From: Bacillota bacterium
GTDB taxonomy: Bacteria; Bacillota; Clostridia; Christensenellales; SZUA-584
Reading direction: 5' to 3'
Length of the DNA: 64,000 bases
NCBI GenBank assembly: GCA_023428025.1
Contig: JAEYZN010000031.1
Coordinates: 48,144 to 112,143 of the forward strand
In this document: piece after piece, positions 14,983 to 24,397 of the stretch
How the letters are laid out: each line of letters opens with the position of its first letter
How positions within the stretch are numbered: the stretch's first letter is position 1
Notes under the pieces: model-generated
Database searches by the model: none
What the model saw: the letters and a program-made list of their open reading frames with translations, nothing else
What the model was told of the DNA's origin: nothing
Translations under genes and position numbers: made by a program

Positions 14983-16965
14983 TTATTTCGCGAGCGACGC
15001 CTTGGCCTTGGCGACGATATTGTCCGCCGTGAACCCGAAGGCGGAGAACAGCTGCTTGGCGGGGCCGGATGCGCCGAAGCGGTCCAGCGCGATGATCTCG
15101 CCCTTGAAGCCCGCGTATTTGTGCCAGCCGAACGACGCGCCCGCTTCCACGACGACGCGGCGGTCGATGGAATCCGGCAGCACGCTCTGCTTGTAGGCTT
15201 CGTCCTGCTCTTCGAACACGTCCATGCACGGCATGGAGACCACGCGTACGCTGATCCCCTCTTCAGAGAGCTTCTTCGCGGCTTCCATGCACTGCTCGAC
15301 CTCGCTGCCCGTGCCGATGAGGATGACCTTCGGGTCGCTGCCGAAGTCCTTCAGCACGTAAGCGCCCTTGAGCGCCGCGGCGCCGGTCTCGTCGTAAAGC
15401 GGCAGCGTCTGGCGGGTGAGCGCGATGACGGAGGGGCCCTTCGCCTTGAGCGCGAAGATGTAGGCCGCGGCCGTTTCCTTGGAATCCGCCGGACGCCACA
15501 TGTAGGTGCCCGGCGTGGCGCGCAGGCAAGCCAGCTGTTCGATGGGCTGGTGGGTAGGGCCGTCTTCGCCGACGCCGATGGAGTCGTGCGTCATGACATA
15601 AATCACCGGCAGGCCCATCAGCGCGGACATGCGGACAGCGTTTTTCAGATAGTCCGTGAAGACGAAGAACGTGGCCACATACGGGATGATGCCACCGTGC
15701 AGCGCCTGACCGTTGGCGATGGCCGCCATAGCGAATTCGCGGACACCGTAGTGGATGTTCTGGCCTTCGGGCGTTGCGGCGGAGAAATATTCCCGGCCCT
15801 TGAGCACCGTGTTGTTGGAGGGGCCCAGGTCTGCGCTGCCGCCGAACAGGCCGGGCAGCTTGTCGGCCAGCCTGTTGAGCAGGACGCCGGAAGACTGGCG
15901 GGTGGCCAGCGGTTTGTCGAACTCGTACAGCGACGGATCGGACAGGACGGACTCGTCCACGGGATTAAAGCACTTGTCCCACAGCACCGCCATGTCCGGA
16001 TAGGCTTTGCGGTAGGCCGCGAACAGCGCGTTCCACTTCGCTTCCGCCTCGGCGTAGCCCTTCTGACGGGCTTCGGCTTCGGCTTTCACTTCGTCCGGAA
16101 CAAAGAAGCTCTCGGGGTAATCCCAGCCGATCGTCCTCTTGAGCAGCGCGATATTCTCGTCGCCCAGCGGCGAGCCGTGGCAGGAGGCTTTGCCCTGCAC
16201 AGCGGGGCAGCCGTAGCCGATATCCGTTTTGATGATGATGATGGACGGCTTGCCCGTTTCGGCCTTCGCCTTCTCGATGGCGTCCGCGATGGCGTCCACA
16301 TCCTCGTTGCCGTCTTGCACATGCAGCACCTGCCAGCCGTAAGCGTCGAAGCGCTTTGCCACATCTTCGTCGAACGCGAAATCCGTCTCACCCTCGATGG
16401 TGATCTTGTTGCGGTCGTACAGCAGGATCAGCTTGCCGAGCTTCAATGTGCCGGCCAGGGAGCAGGCCTCGGACGCGACGCCTTCCATCAGGCAGCCGTC
16501 GCCGGAAAGCGCGTAGGTATAATGGTCCACGACCTTGTAGCCGTCTTTGTTGAACATGGCCGCGAGATGCGCCTCGGCCATCGCCATGCCGACCGCGTTC
16601 GCGATGCCCTGGCCCAGCGGGCCGGTGGTGGTCTCAATGCCCGGCGCGTGGCCGTATTCGGGATGTCCGGCGGTCCTGGAGCCGTACTGCCGGAAATTTT
16701 TCAGGTCGTCGATGGTGACATCGTAACCGAAGGTGTGCAGCAGCGCGTAGAGCAGCATGGAGCCGTGGCCCGCGGAGAGCACGAAACGGTCTCTGTCCGG
16801 CCAGCCCGGGCTTTTGGGGTTGTGCTTTAAATACCGGGACCAGAGCGTGTACGCCATGGGCGCCGCGCCCAGCGGCAGACCCGGATGCCCGCTGTTGGCC
16901 TTCTGCACACCCTCCGCCGCGAGAAGCCGCACGGTGCTGATGGACAGCCTGTCGATGTTGTTCAT
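14983..16965 (-). CDS. tkt: Transketolase
   Basis: 660 residues from ATG 16965, with GAGGAGG six bases upstream; the ATG at 16980 lies inside the ribosome site. Transfers two-carbon ketol units between sugar phosphates in the non-oxidative pentose phosphate pathway, using thiamine diphosphate. Visible marks: the N-terminal KANSGHPGLPLGAAPMAYTL, the TGPLGQGIANAVGMA loop, the ThDP motif GDGCLMEGVASEA...N(K)ITIEG, and the second-domain segment THDSIGVGEDGPTHQPIEQL. Length is the usual 660-670. It is complete in one chain, unlike the split transketolases of some Clostridia. It has its own promoter at 17064-17092 and a terminator. Confidence 0.97.
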   Translation of the reverse strand: MNNIDRLSISTVRLLAAEGVQKANSGHPGLPLGAAPMAYTLWSRYLKHNPKSPGWPDRDRFVLSAGHGSMLLYALLHTFGYDVTIDDLKNFRQYGSRTAGHPEYGHAPGIETTTGPLGQGIANAVGMAMAEAHLAAMFNKDGYKVVDHYTYALSGDGCLMEGVASEACSLAGTLKLGKLILLYDRNKITIEGETDFAFDEDVAKRFDAYGWQVLHVQDGNEDVDAIADAIEKAKAETGKPSIIIIKTDIGYGCPAVQGKASCHGSPLGDENIALLKRTIGWDYPESFFVPDEVKAEAEARQKGYAEAEAKWNALFAAYRKAYPDMAVLWDKCFNPVDESVLSDPSLYEFDKPLATRQSSGVLLNRLADKLPGLFGGSADLGPSNNTVLKGREYFSAATPEGQNIHYGVREFAMAAIANGQALHGGIIPYVATFFVFTDYLKNAVRMSALMGLPVIYVMTHDSIGVGEDGPTHQPIEQLACLRATPGTYMWRPADSKETAAAYIFALKAKGPSVIALTRQTLPLYDETGAAALKGAYVLKDFGSDPKVILIGTGSEVEQCMEAAKKLSEEGISVRVVSMPCMDVFEEQDEAYKQSVLPDSIDRRVVVEAGASFGWHKYAGFKGEIIALDRFGASGPAKQLFSAFGFTADNIVAKAKASLAK

Positions 16966-17063
16966 ATAATTCCTCCTCATATTATAACCGTCCGCTGCCT
17001 GTGCCGGAGCTCTAAGCCCGTGCGCGTCGGTTTTTTATCTGTCAGAAACACGCCAACAGCAAC

Positions 17064-17092
17064 ATTATAGTGGCTGGGTATGCGATGCACAA
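17064..17092 (-). promoter_or_regulatory. Sigma-A promoter of tkt
   Basis: On the minus strand TTGTGC (17087-17092), 17-base spacer, TATAAT (17064-17069), about 100 bases upstream of the tkt start. Confidence 0.7.
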
Positions 17093-17172
17093 TAGGAAAT
17101 CATGGATTTGAGAGTTTGTGCAGGGTAAATGCAACTCATTTTTTCGCCAAAATCGATATCCGCTGCGGCGTA

Positions 17173-17859
17173 TCAGCGGCGGCGGTTGGACAGCATCGCG
17201 AAGCGCAGCACGTTGAGCAGCGCGACCAGCGTGGCGGCCACGTAGGTGAGCGCGGCGGCGTTCAGCATCTTCCTGGCGCCGTACAGCTCCTCGTCCGTCA
17301 GCATGTTCTGCGCCGACAGCGCGGCCAGCGCGCGTTTGGAGGCGTTGAACTCGACGGGCAGCGTGATCACCTGAAACACGAATATGGCGAGGAAGATGTA
17401 CACGACGACGGAGATGATGTTGGAATAGCCCAGCATGAAGCCGAAGATCAGCAGCGGCCACAGCAGATAGGACGCGAAGCTGACGACGGGCGCGAGCAGG
17501 CTGCGGATTTGCAGCGGGAAATAGCCCGTGCCGTGCTGCAGCGCGTGGCCGGACTCGTGCGCGGCCACCGCGACGGCGGCCACCGAGCTGCCCGCGTAGT
17601 TGGCCTGCGACAGGTTCAGCGTTTTTTTCATGGGGTTGTAGTTGTCGGACAGCACGCCCTGCGCCGCACCTATCTGCACATGCTGCAGGCCGTTCGCAAA
17701 GAGGATGCGCGACGCCATCTCCCGGCCGGTGATGCCGCTCACCACGGGCAGCTTGGAATAGGTATTGTAAGCGCTGTTTACTTTGGACTGCGCCCAGATG
17801 GCCACGATGATGCCGGGGATCATCAGCAGCATCGTCCAGTCCCAATAGAAATAGTTCAT
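17173..17859 (-). CDS. YugP-type zinc metallopeptidase, membrane-bound
   Basis: 228 residues. The zinc-protease motif HESGHALQH (HExxH, residues about 101-109) is present, preceded by the SQANYAGSSVAAVAVAAHE stretch typical of the YugP / Zn_peptidase_2 family. Hydrophobic segments at the N-terminus (MLLMIPGIIVAIWA), around residues 120-165, and near the C-terminus indicate an integral membrane protease. VEFNASKRALA is a conserved family segment after the membrane region. Substrates are unknown. The start shares base 17859 with the stop of the Gx-transporter gene, so the two are translationally coupled. Confidence 0.88.
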   Translation of the reverse strand: MNYFYWDWTMLLMIPGIIVAIWAQSKVNSAYNTYSKLPVVSGITGREMASRILFANGLQHVQIGAAQGVLSDNYNPMKKTLNLSQANYAGSSVAAVAVAAHESGHALQHGTGYFPLQIRSLLAPVVSFASYLLWPLLIFGFMLGYSNIISVVVYIFLAIFVFQVITLPVEFNASKRALAALSAQNMLTDEELYGARKMLNAAALTYVAATLVALLNVLRFAMLSNRRR

Positions 17860-18422
17860 CAGACACCTCCCTCATTTGGTTGTAGTTTGTGCGGCGGGCG
17901 CTCTTTGATACGCAGCGCGCCGGCCGCGCGGCTGAACGTGGTACCGGCGACGATGCCGGTGATGGCGCCGGACACCGCGCCCACGGCGATCAGCACAAAC
18001 GCGTAATAGAACAGATTCGATTCGCCCGTCAGCAGCACCGCGACGCCCACCTGCGACATGTTGTGGATGCACGCGCCGATCATCGAGATGCCGACCAGCG
18101 AGAGCGGCTTTATCCACCGCTGCGCCGCCGCCATGAACAGGATGCTGAGCAGCGCGCCGGGCACGGAATACAGGAACATGCCGAGGCCGCCCGAGAACAG
18201 CGCCGCGAGGAAGGTGCGCAGCACGCCCACCGCCAGCGCCGCGGGCACCGAAAAATACGTCAGTATGAACATCGAGATGATGTTGGCCAGGCCCAGCTTG
18301 ACGCCGGGAATGGGCAGCGGCACCAGCGCTCCCAGCATGTTCTCGGCGACGGCGAGCACCAGCGATATGGCGAGCAGCGCGGAGAGCGTGGCGATGCGGC
18401 GCGCGGAAAGGCTACTCTGCAA
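17859..18422 (-). CDS. Gx transporter family protein (Hpre_diP_synt_I)
   Basis: 187 residues; I chose TTG 18422 because GAGGTGG lies six bases upstream and the longer frame is a shadow of the NusG-II gene it overlaps. Multi-pass membrane protein; the segment PIPGVKLGLANIISMFILTY carries the GxKLGLAN motif of the Gx transporter family, once called heptaprenyl diphosphate synthase component I. ALFSGGLGMFLYSVPGALLS is the second family segment. Relatives resemble ECF S-components such as ThiT/BioY-like substrate-binding subunits, so a vitamin or isoprenoid precursor uptake role is plausible but unproved. It forms an operon with the NusG-II lipid-phase protein and YugP. Confidence 0.82.
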   Translation of the reverse strand: MQSSLSARRIATLSALLAISLVLAVAENMLGALVPLPIPGVKLGLANIISMFILTYFSVPAALAVGVLRTFLAALFSGGLGMFLYSVPGALLSILFMAAAQRWIKPLSLVGISMIGACIHNMSQVGVAVLLTGESNLFYYAFVLIAVGAVSGAITGIVAGTTFSRAAGALRIKERPPHKLQPNEGGV

Positions 18423-18774
18423 TGATGTCCACCTCGCTTTCGCTTTTGCCCTCGACGGTGACGGAGACGTGATTGGGCAGACAGGCCATGCTGGACCCCG
18501 GCTTTTGCAGCCAGCCGGCGTGGATGCATTCCTTGCCGGGGCAGTCCGACTCAATGTAGGCAATGGCGCCGTCTTTGACCTGCAGCTGCACGTCGCCCAC
18601 CCAGAAGGTTTGATCGACGCTCAGGTCAACCTGCCGCACCACATTGCCGTCCAGCCGGACCACGGCGGTGCTGCCCGCTTCGCCCACGCCCGACATCAGG
18701 ACAATGCCTGCGGCGGCGATGGCGATGAGCAGGACAAAGAGTATGATATCCGCTTTTTTAATTATTTGCTTCAT
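18412..18774 (-). CDS. NusG domain II-containing protein
   Basis: About 120 residues from ATG 18774, with one N-terminal membrane helix (IILFVLLIAIAAAGIVLM) and an outside domain that matches NusG_II: SDCPGKECIHAGWLQKPGSS followed by MACLPNHVSVTVEG. The two cysteines of CPGKEC and the later Cys are conserved in the family. Function is unknown; in Clostridia the gene is very often next to the Gx transporter, as here, with an 11-base overlap, and to an FMN-binding or ApbE protein, which is missing here. The ribosome site is weak, so a slightly different start is possible. Confidence 0.85.
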   Translation of the reverse strand: MKQIIKKADIILFVLLIAIAAAGIVLMSGVGEAGSTAVVRLDGNVVRQVDLSVDQTFWVGDVQLQVKDGAIAYIESDCPGKECIHAGWLQKPGSSMACLPNHVSVTVEGKSESEVDIIAE

Positions 18775-18971
18775 TCGTCTATATAAACGCTTTCCCTCAG
18801 GCAAAACGCAATGAGCTTTCGGTCGGCAAAAGGCTCTGATTCTGCGCGCCAAAATATTTTTCTGTATTTATTATAAATTGTGAGCCTTATCGGCGCAATA
18901 TTTGCCCCGTATAAATGGTCTGTATTAAAAGGAAGAATTGTTGAATAAACTGTGAACATTATGGCAGCATG

Positions 18972-19017
18972 TTGACTTGGAGGAGCGAATCGGCTAATGT
19001 AAGTAAGCACTAACTTA
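18972..19017 (+). promoter_or_regulatory. Promoter with overlapping TetR-type operator
   Basis: TTGACT (18972-18977), 17 bases, TAATGT (18995-19000). Immediately downstream TAAGTAAGCACTAACTTA (19000-19017) is an 18-bp palindrome with a typical TetR-family operator look, overlapping the last base of the -10 box. Binding there should block the promoter. Confidence 0.75.
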
Positions 19018-19030
19018 AGTTGGAGGAGAG

Positions 19031-19594
19031 ATGGGCACAAGAGAGAAAATCATGGAGGCGGCGCGCGATCTGTTTGAACAGAAAGGCTTTGCGGCGGCCA
19101 CCACAAAGGAGATCGCGGCGCAGGCGGGCGTTTCCGAGGTGACGCTGTTCCGGCATTTCGAATCCAAGCGGAGCCTGTTCAATGAGACGCTGCACAGCTG
19201 CCTGCATCCGTATACGGTGGAGGATTATCTGAAACACAGCGTGACATACGATCTGCGGACGGACCTGAAGCACATCGGCTATGATCTGCTGAACACTTAC
19301 AAGAAGAACGCCCCGCTGATCCGGATGGTGATGCGCGACAAGTTCCGCGGCACCGAGCCGGAGCGGGACGCGCGCAAGAATGAGCAGCACGCCGAACACA
19401 GCCTGCTGACGTATTTCAAGGCGATGAAGGAGGCCGGCCATTTGAACGCCGATCCGAAGATGGCGCTCAAGCTGTATATGACAAATATAATGGGACATTT
19501 TTACAGGGGAATGTACGCCATGCATTGTGATGGAAAAGACGATATGTATTTTGACTGGATGCTGGATAAGATCATCAGCATTCTGGAGAAATAG
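19031..19594 (+). CDS. TetR/AcrR family repressor
   Basis: 187 residues. The N-terminal helix-turn-helix is textbook: MGTREKIMEAARDLFEQKGF, then TTKEIAAQAGVSEVTLFRHF and ESKRSLF. The rest is a helical ligand-binding domain with no close match that I recognise. It starts four bases after GGAGG and is followed 29 bases later by a two-gene ABC exporter. The palindrome in its own promoter (19000-19017) suggests that it controls itself and the exporter, with derepression by a compound that the exporter removes. Signs of transfer are absent; base composition is like the neighbours. Confidence 0.93.
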   Translation: MGTREKIMEAARDLFEQKGFAAATTKEIAAQAGVSEVTLFRHFESKRSLFNETLHSCLHPYTVEDYLKHSVTYDLRTDLKHIGYDLLNTYKKNAPLIRMVMRDKFRGTEPERDARKNEQHAEHSLLTYFKAMKEAGHLNADPKMALKLYMTNIMGHFYRGMYAMHCDGKDDMYFDWMLDKIISILEK

Positions 19595-19623
19595 AAAATT
19601 TAAACTTTGGAGAAGGACACAAC

Positions 19624-21351
19624 ATGAGGAAGCTTTTCAGGTATTTAAAGCCCTACAAATGGCAGGCCCTGATCGTGGTGGTGATGACCGCGGTACAGGC
19701 GCTCTCCCAGCTTTATCTGCCCAACCTGATGTCCGACATCGTCAACGAGGGTGTTGTCGCCAAGGATATCGACCTTATACTTCAGACAGGCCTTGTGATG
19801 CTGGGCTATACGCTGGTCGTGACGGTGTGCACGGTGCTGGCGCGGCTCTACGCATCCAAAACGGCCGTGGGATTTGCCAGGGACCTGCGGCGGGACATAT
19901 TCAAGACGGTGGAGGGCTACTCGCTGGGCGAGTTTGACAAGATCGGCACCGCGTCGCTGATCACGCGGTCCACCAACGACGTGACGCAGATCATGAACGT
20001 GATGGTGATGATACTCTCGATGCTGCTGGCGGCGCCCATCACGGCGGCGGGCGGCATCATCATGGCGGTGCAGAAAGATGCCGGGCTGTCGTGGCTGATC
20101 GTGGTCATCATCGTGCTGATGTCGCTGCTGATACTCGGCATCGCGCTCAAGGTGATGCCGCTGTTCAAATCTTTGCAGAAGAAGATCGACCGGGTGAACC
20201 TGGTGCTGCGCGAGAATTTGACGGGTATCCGCGTGATCCGCGCGTTCAACAAGACGGAATACGAACAGGCGCGTTTTGACGAGGCCAATACGGACCTGAC
20301 GGACACGTCGGTGACGGCGTACCGCTGGATGAGCCTGCTGTTTCCCACCATCATGGTGGTGCTGAACCTGGCGACGGTGGGGGTGCTGTGGTTCGGCGGA
20401 CAGCTGGTGGACACCGGCGCGACGCAGGTGGGCGACCTGATGGCGTTCCAGCAGTATGTGATGCAGGTGATGTTTGCGCTGATCATGGCGACGATGATGT
20501 TTGTGATGCTGCCGCGCGCGTCGGCGTCGGCGGAACGCATCAACGAGATATTTGGACTGGTTCCCAGTATCACGGACAAGACGGATAAGGCCCCCGAGAC
20601 CGTAAAAAAGGGACACGTGGAGTTCAAGGATGTCAGCTTCTATTACCACGGCGCGCAGGAACCGGCCATCTCCGGCATATCGTTTGCGGCGAAGCCCGGC
20701 GAGGTGACGGCGATCATCGGCAGCACGGGCTCCGGCAAGTCCACCCTGGTTAAGCTGATACCCCGGTTTTACGACGCGAGCGAAGGCCAGGTGCTGGTGG
20801 ACGGCGTGGACGTGAAGGACTATCCGCAAAGCGCGCTGCGCGAGAAGGTGGGGTTTGTGCCGCAGAAGGTGAGCCTGGTCTCCGGCACCATCGCCAGCAA
20901 CATCCGCTACGGCAAGGAGGACGCGACGGACGAGGAGATAGACCGCGCGGTCCGCATCGCGCAGGCGGCGGAGTTTGTATCCTCTCTGGAGGAAGGCACG
21001 GAAGCGCCGGTGGCGCAGGACGGCACGAATTTCTCCGGCGGGCAGAAACAGCGGCTGTCCATCGCGCGGGCGCTGGTGAGAAAGCCTGAGGTATATATAT
21101 TTGACGACAGCTTTTCGGCGCTGGATTTTAAAACGGACGCGAAGCTGAGGCAGGCGCTGGCCGCCGAGACCACGGACGCGACGGTGCTGATCGTGGCGCA
21201 GCGCGTGAGCACCGTGATGGGGGCGGACAACATCATCGTGCTGGATGAGGGCAAGGTGGCCGGACAGGGCCGGCATAAGGAACTGATGGACAGCTGCGAG
21301 ACGTACAGAGAGATCGTGTCGTCGCAGCTGTCGGTGGAGGAACTGGCATGA
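19624..21351 (+). CDS. ABC exporter half-transporter, degenerate-site partner
   Basis: 575 residues: six-helix type 1 exporter membrane domain (residues about 15-310) then a nucleotide-binding domain. Walker A GSTGSGKST is at 366-374 and the signature FSGGQKQR is intact. In Walker B the catalytic Glu is Asp (FDDSFSALD, Asp494-Asp495), and the switch His is Gln (VAQRVS, Gln526). That is the pattern of the degenerate partner in heterodimeric exporters such as BmrC/LmrC. With the next gene, which it overlaps by four bases, it should form one multidrug or lipid exporter under TetR control. Confidence 0.93.
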   Translation: MRKLFRYLKPYKWQALIVVVMTAVQALSQLYLPNLMSDIVNEGVVAKDIDLILQTGLVMLGYTLVVTVCTVLARLYASKTAVGFARDLRRDIFKTVEGYSLGEFDKIGTASLITRSTNDVTQIMNVMVMILSMLLAAPITAAGGIIMAVQKDAGLSWLIVVIIVLMSLLILGIALKVMPLFKSLQKKIDRVNLVLRENLTGIRVIRAFNKTEYEQARFDEANTDLTDTSVTAYRWMSLLFPTIMVVLNLATVGVLWFGGQLVDTGATQVGDLMAFQQYVMQVMFALIMATMMFVMLPRASASAERINEIFGLVPSITDKTDKAPETVKKGHVEFKDVSFYYHGAQEPAISGISFAAKPGEVTAIIGSTGSGKSTLVKLIPRFYDASEGQVLVDGVDVKDYPQSALREKVGFVPQKVSLVSGTIASNIRYGKEDATDEEIDRAVRIAQAAEFVSSLEEGTEAPVAQDGTNFSGGQKQRLSIARALVRKPEVYIFDDSFSALDFKTDAKLRQALAAETTDATVLIVAQRVSTVMGADNIIVLDEGKVAGQGRHKELMDSCETYREIVSSQLSVEELA

Positions 21352-23396
21352 GTGAGACAAATAAAGCAGCCGGCAGCAAGGGCATGCCGACGGGCAGAGG
21401 GCGCGGACGCGGCCCCGGCGGGCCGGGCGGACCGGGCGCCGGTATGCCGATTGAGAAGGCGAAGGATTTCAGAGGCGGATTAAGACGCCTGATGACGTAT
21501 CTGACGCTGCACAAGGTGGCGCTGGCCATTGTGGTGATAACGGCGATCGGCAGCGCGGTGTTCTCGATATTCGGGCCCAAGATATTGGGCAACGCGACGA
21601 CGGAGCTGTTTGCGCCGATGTCGGCCAAGGTGGAGGCGTTCTCCGAGCTGAAGGAGATATTGCCGGAGGACGTGGTGGATCAGATATCGAGCGGCGAGAT
21701 ACCGCAGGATGAGCTGATGTCGGTGATCCAGCAGAACGTGGACATGACGAAGCCTGAGAACCTGGCGGTGCTGCAGGACGCGTATGCGAAATATCAGGCG
21801 GCCAGCGAGCAGAAGATCGACTTCGCCAAGATCGGCGGCATCCTGCTCACCGTGATCGTGCTCTATCTGATCAGCGGGCTGTTTACGTTCGTCATGAACT
21901 TTGTGATGGCCAAGACGTCGCAGCAGGTGGTGTACGACATGCGGCGCCAGGTGGATGAAAAGCTGGCGCGGCTGCCGCTGAAGTATTTCGACGGGCACAC
22001 GCACGGCGAGATACTCTCCCGCGTGACCAACGACATCGACACGATATCCACGACGCTCTCGCAGGGGCTGACGCAGGTGATATCGTCGGTGATGATGCTG
22101 ATCGGTATTATCGTGATGATGCTGACGATATCGTGGGTGATCACGCTGGTGACGCTGGTGATGCTGCCTTTGAGCTTCATCTTCATCCAGATCATCGTGA
22201 AAAAGTCCCAGAAGTTCTTCAAGGGGCAGCAGCAGGAGATCGGCCACATCAACGGGCATGTGGAGGAGATGTACGGCGCGCACACCGTGGTGAAGGCGTT
22301 CGGCAAAGAAGATGAGAGCGTCGCGAAGTTTGACGAGATCAACGAGCGGCTGTATACGGTGGGCTGGAAGGCGCAGTTTCTGTCCGGCATCATGATGCCG
22401 CTGATGAACTTTGTGAGCAACCTGGTGTATGTGTTCGTGTGCGCCATCGGCGGGATCATGGTGATAGGCGGCCAGATCTCCATCGGCGACGTACAGGCGT
22501 TCATCCAGTATTCGCGGCAGTTCACGCAGCCCATCATGCAGGTGGCGCAGATCGCCAACGTGCTGCAGTCTACCGTGGCGGCGGCGGAGCGCGTGTTTGA
22601 GGTGCTGGACGAGGAGGAGATGCCGGCGGACAGCCATGACAACGTGATCGAGTTCCCCAAGGGCGCGGTCAAGTTCGACCATGTGTCGTTCGGATACAAC
22701 CCGGGCGTCACCATCATCAAGGACTTGGAACTCGCCGTGAAGCCGGGCGACGTGGTCGCCATCGTGGGGCCGACGGGCGCGGGCAAGACGACGCTGGTGA
22801 ACCTGCTGATGCGTTTCTACGACGTGGATGAGGGCAGCATATCGGTGGACGGCGTGGACATCCGCACGCTGCCGCGCGAGGACCTGCGCAGACAGTTCGG
22901 CATGGTGCTGCAGGATACGTGGCTGTTCGGCGGCACGATATACGACAACATCAAGTACGGCAAGGAGAACGCCACGGACGAGCAGGTTTACCGCGCGGCG
23001 AAGATGGCGCACGCGGACCATTTCATCCGCTCGCTGCCGGAGGGCTACGGCACGGTGCTCAACGAGGAGGCGTCCAACATATCGCAGGGACAGCGGCAGC
23101 TCATCACCATCGCGCGGGCGCTGCTGGCCGACCCGCCGATACTGATACTGGACGAGGCGACGAGCAGCGTGGACACGCGTACCGAGGCGTACATCCAGAA
23201 CGCGATGATCGCGCTGATGAAGGGGCGCACCAACTTCGTGATCGCGCACCGGCTGTCCACCATCCGCAGCGCGTCCACGATACTCGTGATGAACGAGGGG
23301 CGCATCATCGAACAGGGCAACCACGCGGAGCTGATGGCGCTGAACGGCTTCTATGCCGACCTGTACAACAGCCAGTTCGCGGGCGCGGCGGTGTAA
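21348..23396 (+). CDS. ABC exporter half-transporter, catalytic partner
   Basis: 682 residues. The N-terminal 30 residues are a Gly/Pro/Arg-rich tail (GRGRGRGPGGPGGPGAGMP), then a six-helix membrane domain with a 90-residue extracytoplasmic insertion between the first two helices (residues about 75-160, rich in Glu/Asp/Gln), then the nucleotide-binding domain. Walker A is GPTGAGKTT, Walker B LILDEATSSVD with catalytic Glu603, and the switch His634 (IAHRLST) is present, so this subunit contributes the active Glu. Its signature is ISQGQRQL instead of SGGQ, which fits the non-canonical site of the dimer. The large loop is a hallmark of BmrD/LmrD-type partners. Confidence 0.93.
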   Translation: MSETNKAAGSKGMPTGRGRGRGPGGPGGPGAGMPIEKAKDFRGGLRRLMTYLTLHKVALAIVVITAIGSAVFSIFGPKILGNATTELFAPMSAKVEAFSELKEILPEDVVDQISSGEIPQDELMSVIQQNVDMTKPENLAVLQDAYAKYQAASEQKIDFAKIGGILLTVIVLYLISGLFTFVMNFVMAKTSQQVVYDMRRQVDEKLARLPLKYFDGHTHGEILSRVTNDIDTISTTLSQGLTQVISSVMMLIGIIVMMLTISWVITLVTLVMLPLSFIFIQIIVKKSQKFFKGQQQEIGHINGHVEEMYGAHTVVKAFGKEDESVAKFDEINERLYTVGWKAQFLSGIMMPLMNFVSNLVYVFVCAIGGIMVIGGQISIGDVQAFIQYSRQFTQPIMQVAQIANVLQSTVAAAERVFEVLDEEEMPADSHDNVIEFPKGAVKFDHVSFGYNPGVTIIKDLELAVKPGDVVAIVGPTGAGKTTLVNLLMRFYDVDEGSISVDGVDIRTLPREDLRRQFGMVLQDTWLFGGTIYDNIKYGKENATDEQVYRAAKMAHADHFIRSLPEGYGTVLNEEASNISQGQRQLITIARALLADPPILILDEATSSVDTRTEAYIQNAMIALMKGRTNFVIAHRLSTIRSASTILVMNEGRIIEQGNHAELMALNGFYADLYNSQFAGAAV

Positions 23397-23431
23397 ACGG
23401 CGTATCTCATAAATTACAGAAAATTCGCAGA

Positions 23432-23465
23432 CAGAGGCGCGGGAACCAGCGCCTCTGTTTTGTTA
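23432..23465 (+). terminator. Terminator of the TetR-ABC operon
   Basis: CAGAGGCGC (23432-23440) pairs with GCGCCTCTG (23449-23457), then TTTTGTT. Confidence 0.85.
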
Positions 23466-23671
23466 TAAGGGGATTGACCGGAATACGAAAAATATATCCC
23501 GGAGCAGCAAAGCCGAAAAACGGCCGGAAAACCACAGGTATTTCAGCAAGACAATATCTTGACAAGCGCGGCGGCTGGGCTTTAATCTTATTGATTGTAA
23601 ACAATATGTGAAACAAGCGCTTTATTAATATTTTATACCCATCTTTTGTGTATGATGGTAACGAGGTAAGC

Positions 23672-24361
23672 ATGAAGTTCAGCCAGTTTGAAACGCACTG
23701 CCACACGGCGGAAACCAGCCCGTGCGGCATACTGACCGCCGCGGAGGTGGTGGACGGCATGAAGGCGGCCGGATATGCCGGAACGTTTATCACCGACCAC
23801 TTCTACTCCCGGTTCTTTGAGAAGGGCCATTTGGCCGACCGGCCGTGGGAGGAGAAGGCCGAAAAGTACCTGACAGGGTACAGGGCGGCAAAAAAGCGCG
23901 GCGACGAGGTGGGCGTGAAGGTGTTTCTGGGGCTGGAGGTGCAGCCGGAGGATTCGCCGTTTGAGTTTCTCGTGTTCGGGCCGGATGAGCGTTTCCTCAT
24001 GGAGACGGGGCCGTTTTACCGGCTGCCCACGCCCGAGTTTTACACGCTGATGCACGACAACGGATTCCTCGTGTTTCAGGCGCACCCGTACCGCTTCGGC
24101 TTATCGCCCGAGAACCCGGCTTATTTTGACGGCATCGAGATCGTCAACGCACAGCCGCGCGGCAACAGCCGGAACAAGCTGGCGCTCAGGTTTGCGATGG
24201 AGAACGATATCATGGTGATCGCCGGGGGGGACGTGCATCTGCTGGGCGATATCGGCCGGGCCGGTATCATGCTGCCGGAGACGGTGGACAGCGTGGCGGA
24301 GTTTATTGCATATTACCGCGAGGTGAGAACGCCGGAGCTGATCGTCACCTATGGCGCGTGA
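23672..24361 (+). CDS. PHP domain metal-dependent phosphoesterase
   Basis: 229 residues from ATG 23672 with GAGGTAAGC in front. The PHP metal ligands are visible: HCHTAE at residues 8-13, ITDHF near 39, a Glu in LGLEVQPE near 87, HPYRF near 141, and the final GGDVHL near 188. The family hydrolyses phosphate esters (polymerase-associated, histidinol phosphate, or nucleotide 3',5'-bisphosphate); the substrate cannot be named. The gene stands after the exporter terminator, with its stop 36 bases before the zinc-ribbon gene. Confidence 0.85.
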   Translation: MKFSQFETHCHTAETSPCGILTAAEVVDGMKAAGYAGTFITDHFYSRFFEKGHLADRPWEEKAEKYLTGYRAAKKRGDEVGVKVFLGLEVQPEDSPFEFLVFGPDERFLMETGPFYRLPTPEFYTLMHDNGFLVFQAHPYRFGLSPENPAYFDGIEIVNAQPRGNSRNKLALRFAMENDIMVIAGGDVHLLGDIGRAGIMLPETVDSVAEFIAYYREVRTPELIVTYGA

Positions 24362-24397
24362 CATGCCGGCGGATCAGAATAAAGGGGTGATGGTATA

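Noticed and set aside
14893..16830. 645-residue plus-strand open frame
   Set aside because: Antisense shadow of transketolase with no motifs and biased composition.
18100..18115. DnaA-box-like TTATCCACC
   Set aside because: Single site inside a coding gene, not a cluster.
21480..23324. 614-residue minus-strand open frame
   Set aside because: Antisense shadow of the second ABC half-transporter; very His/Arg-rich and without domain signature.
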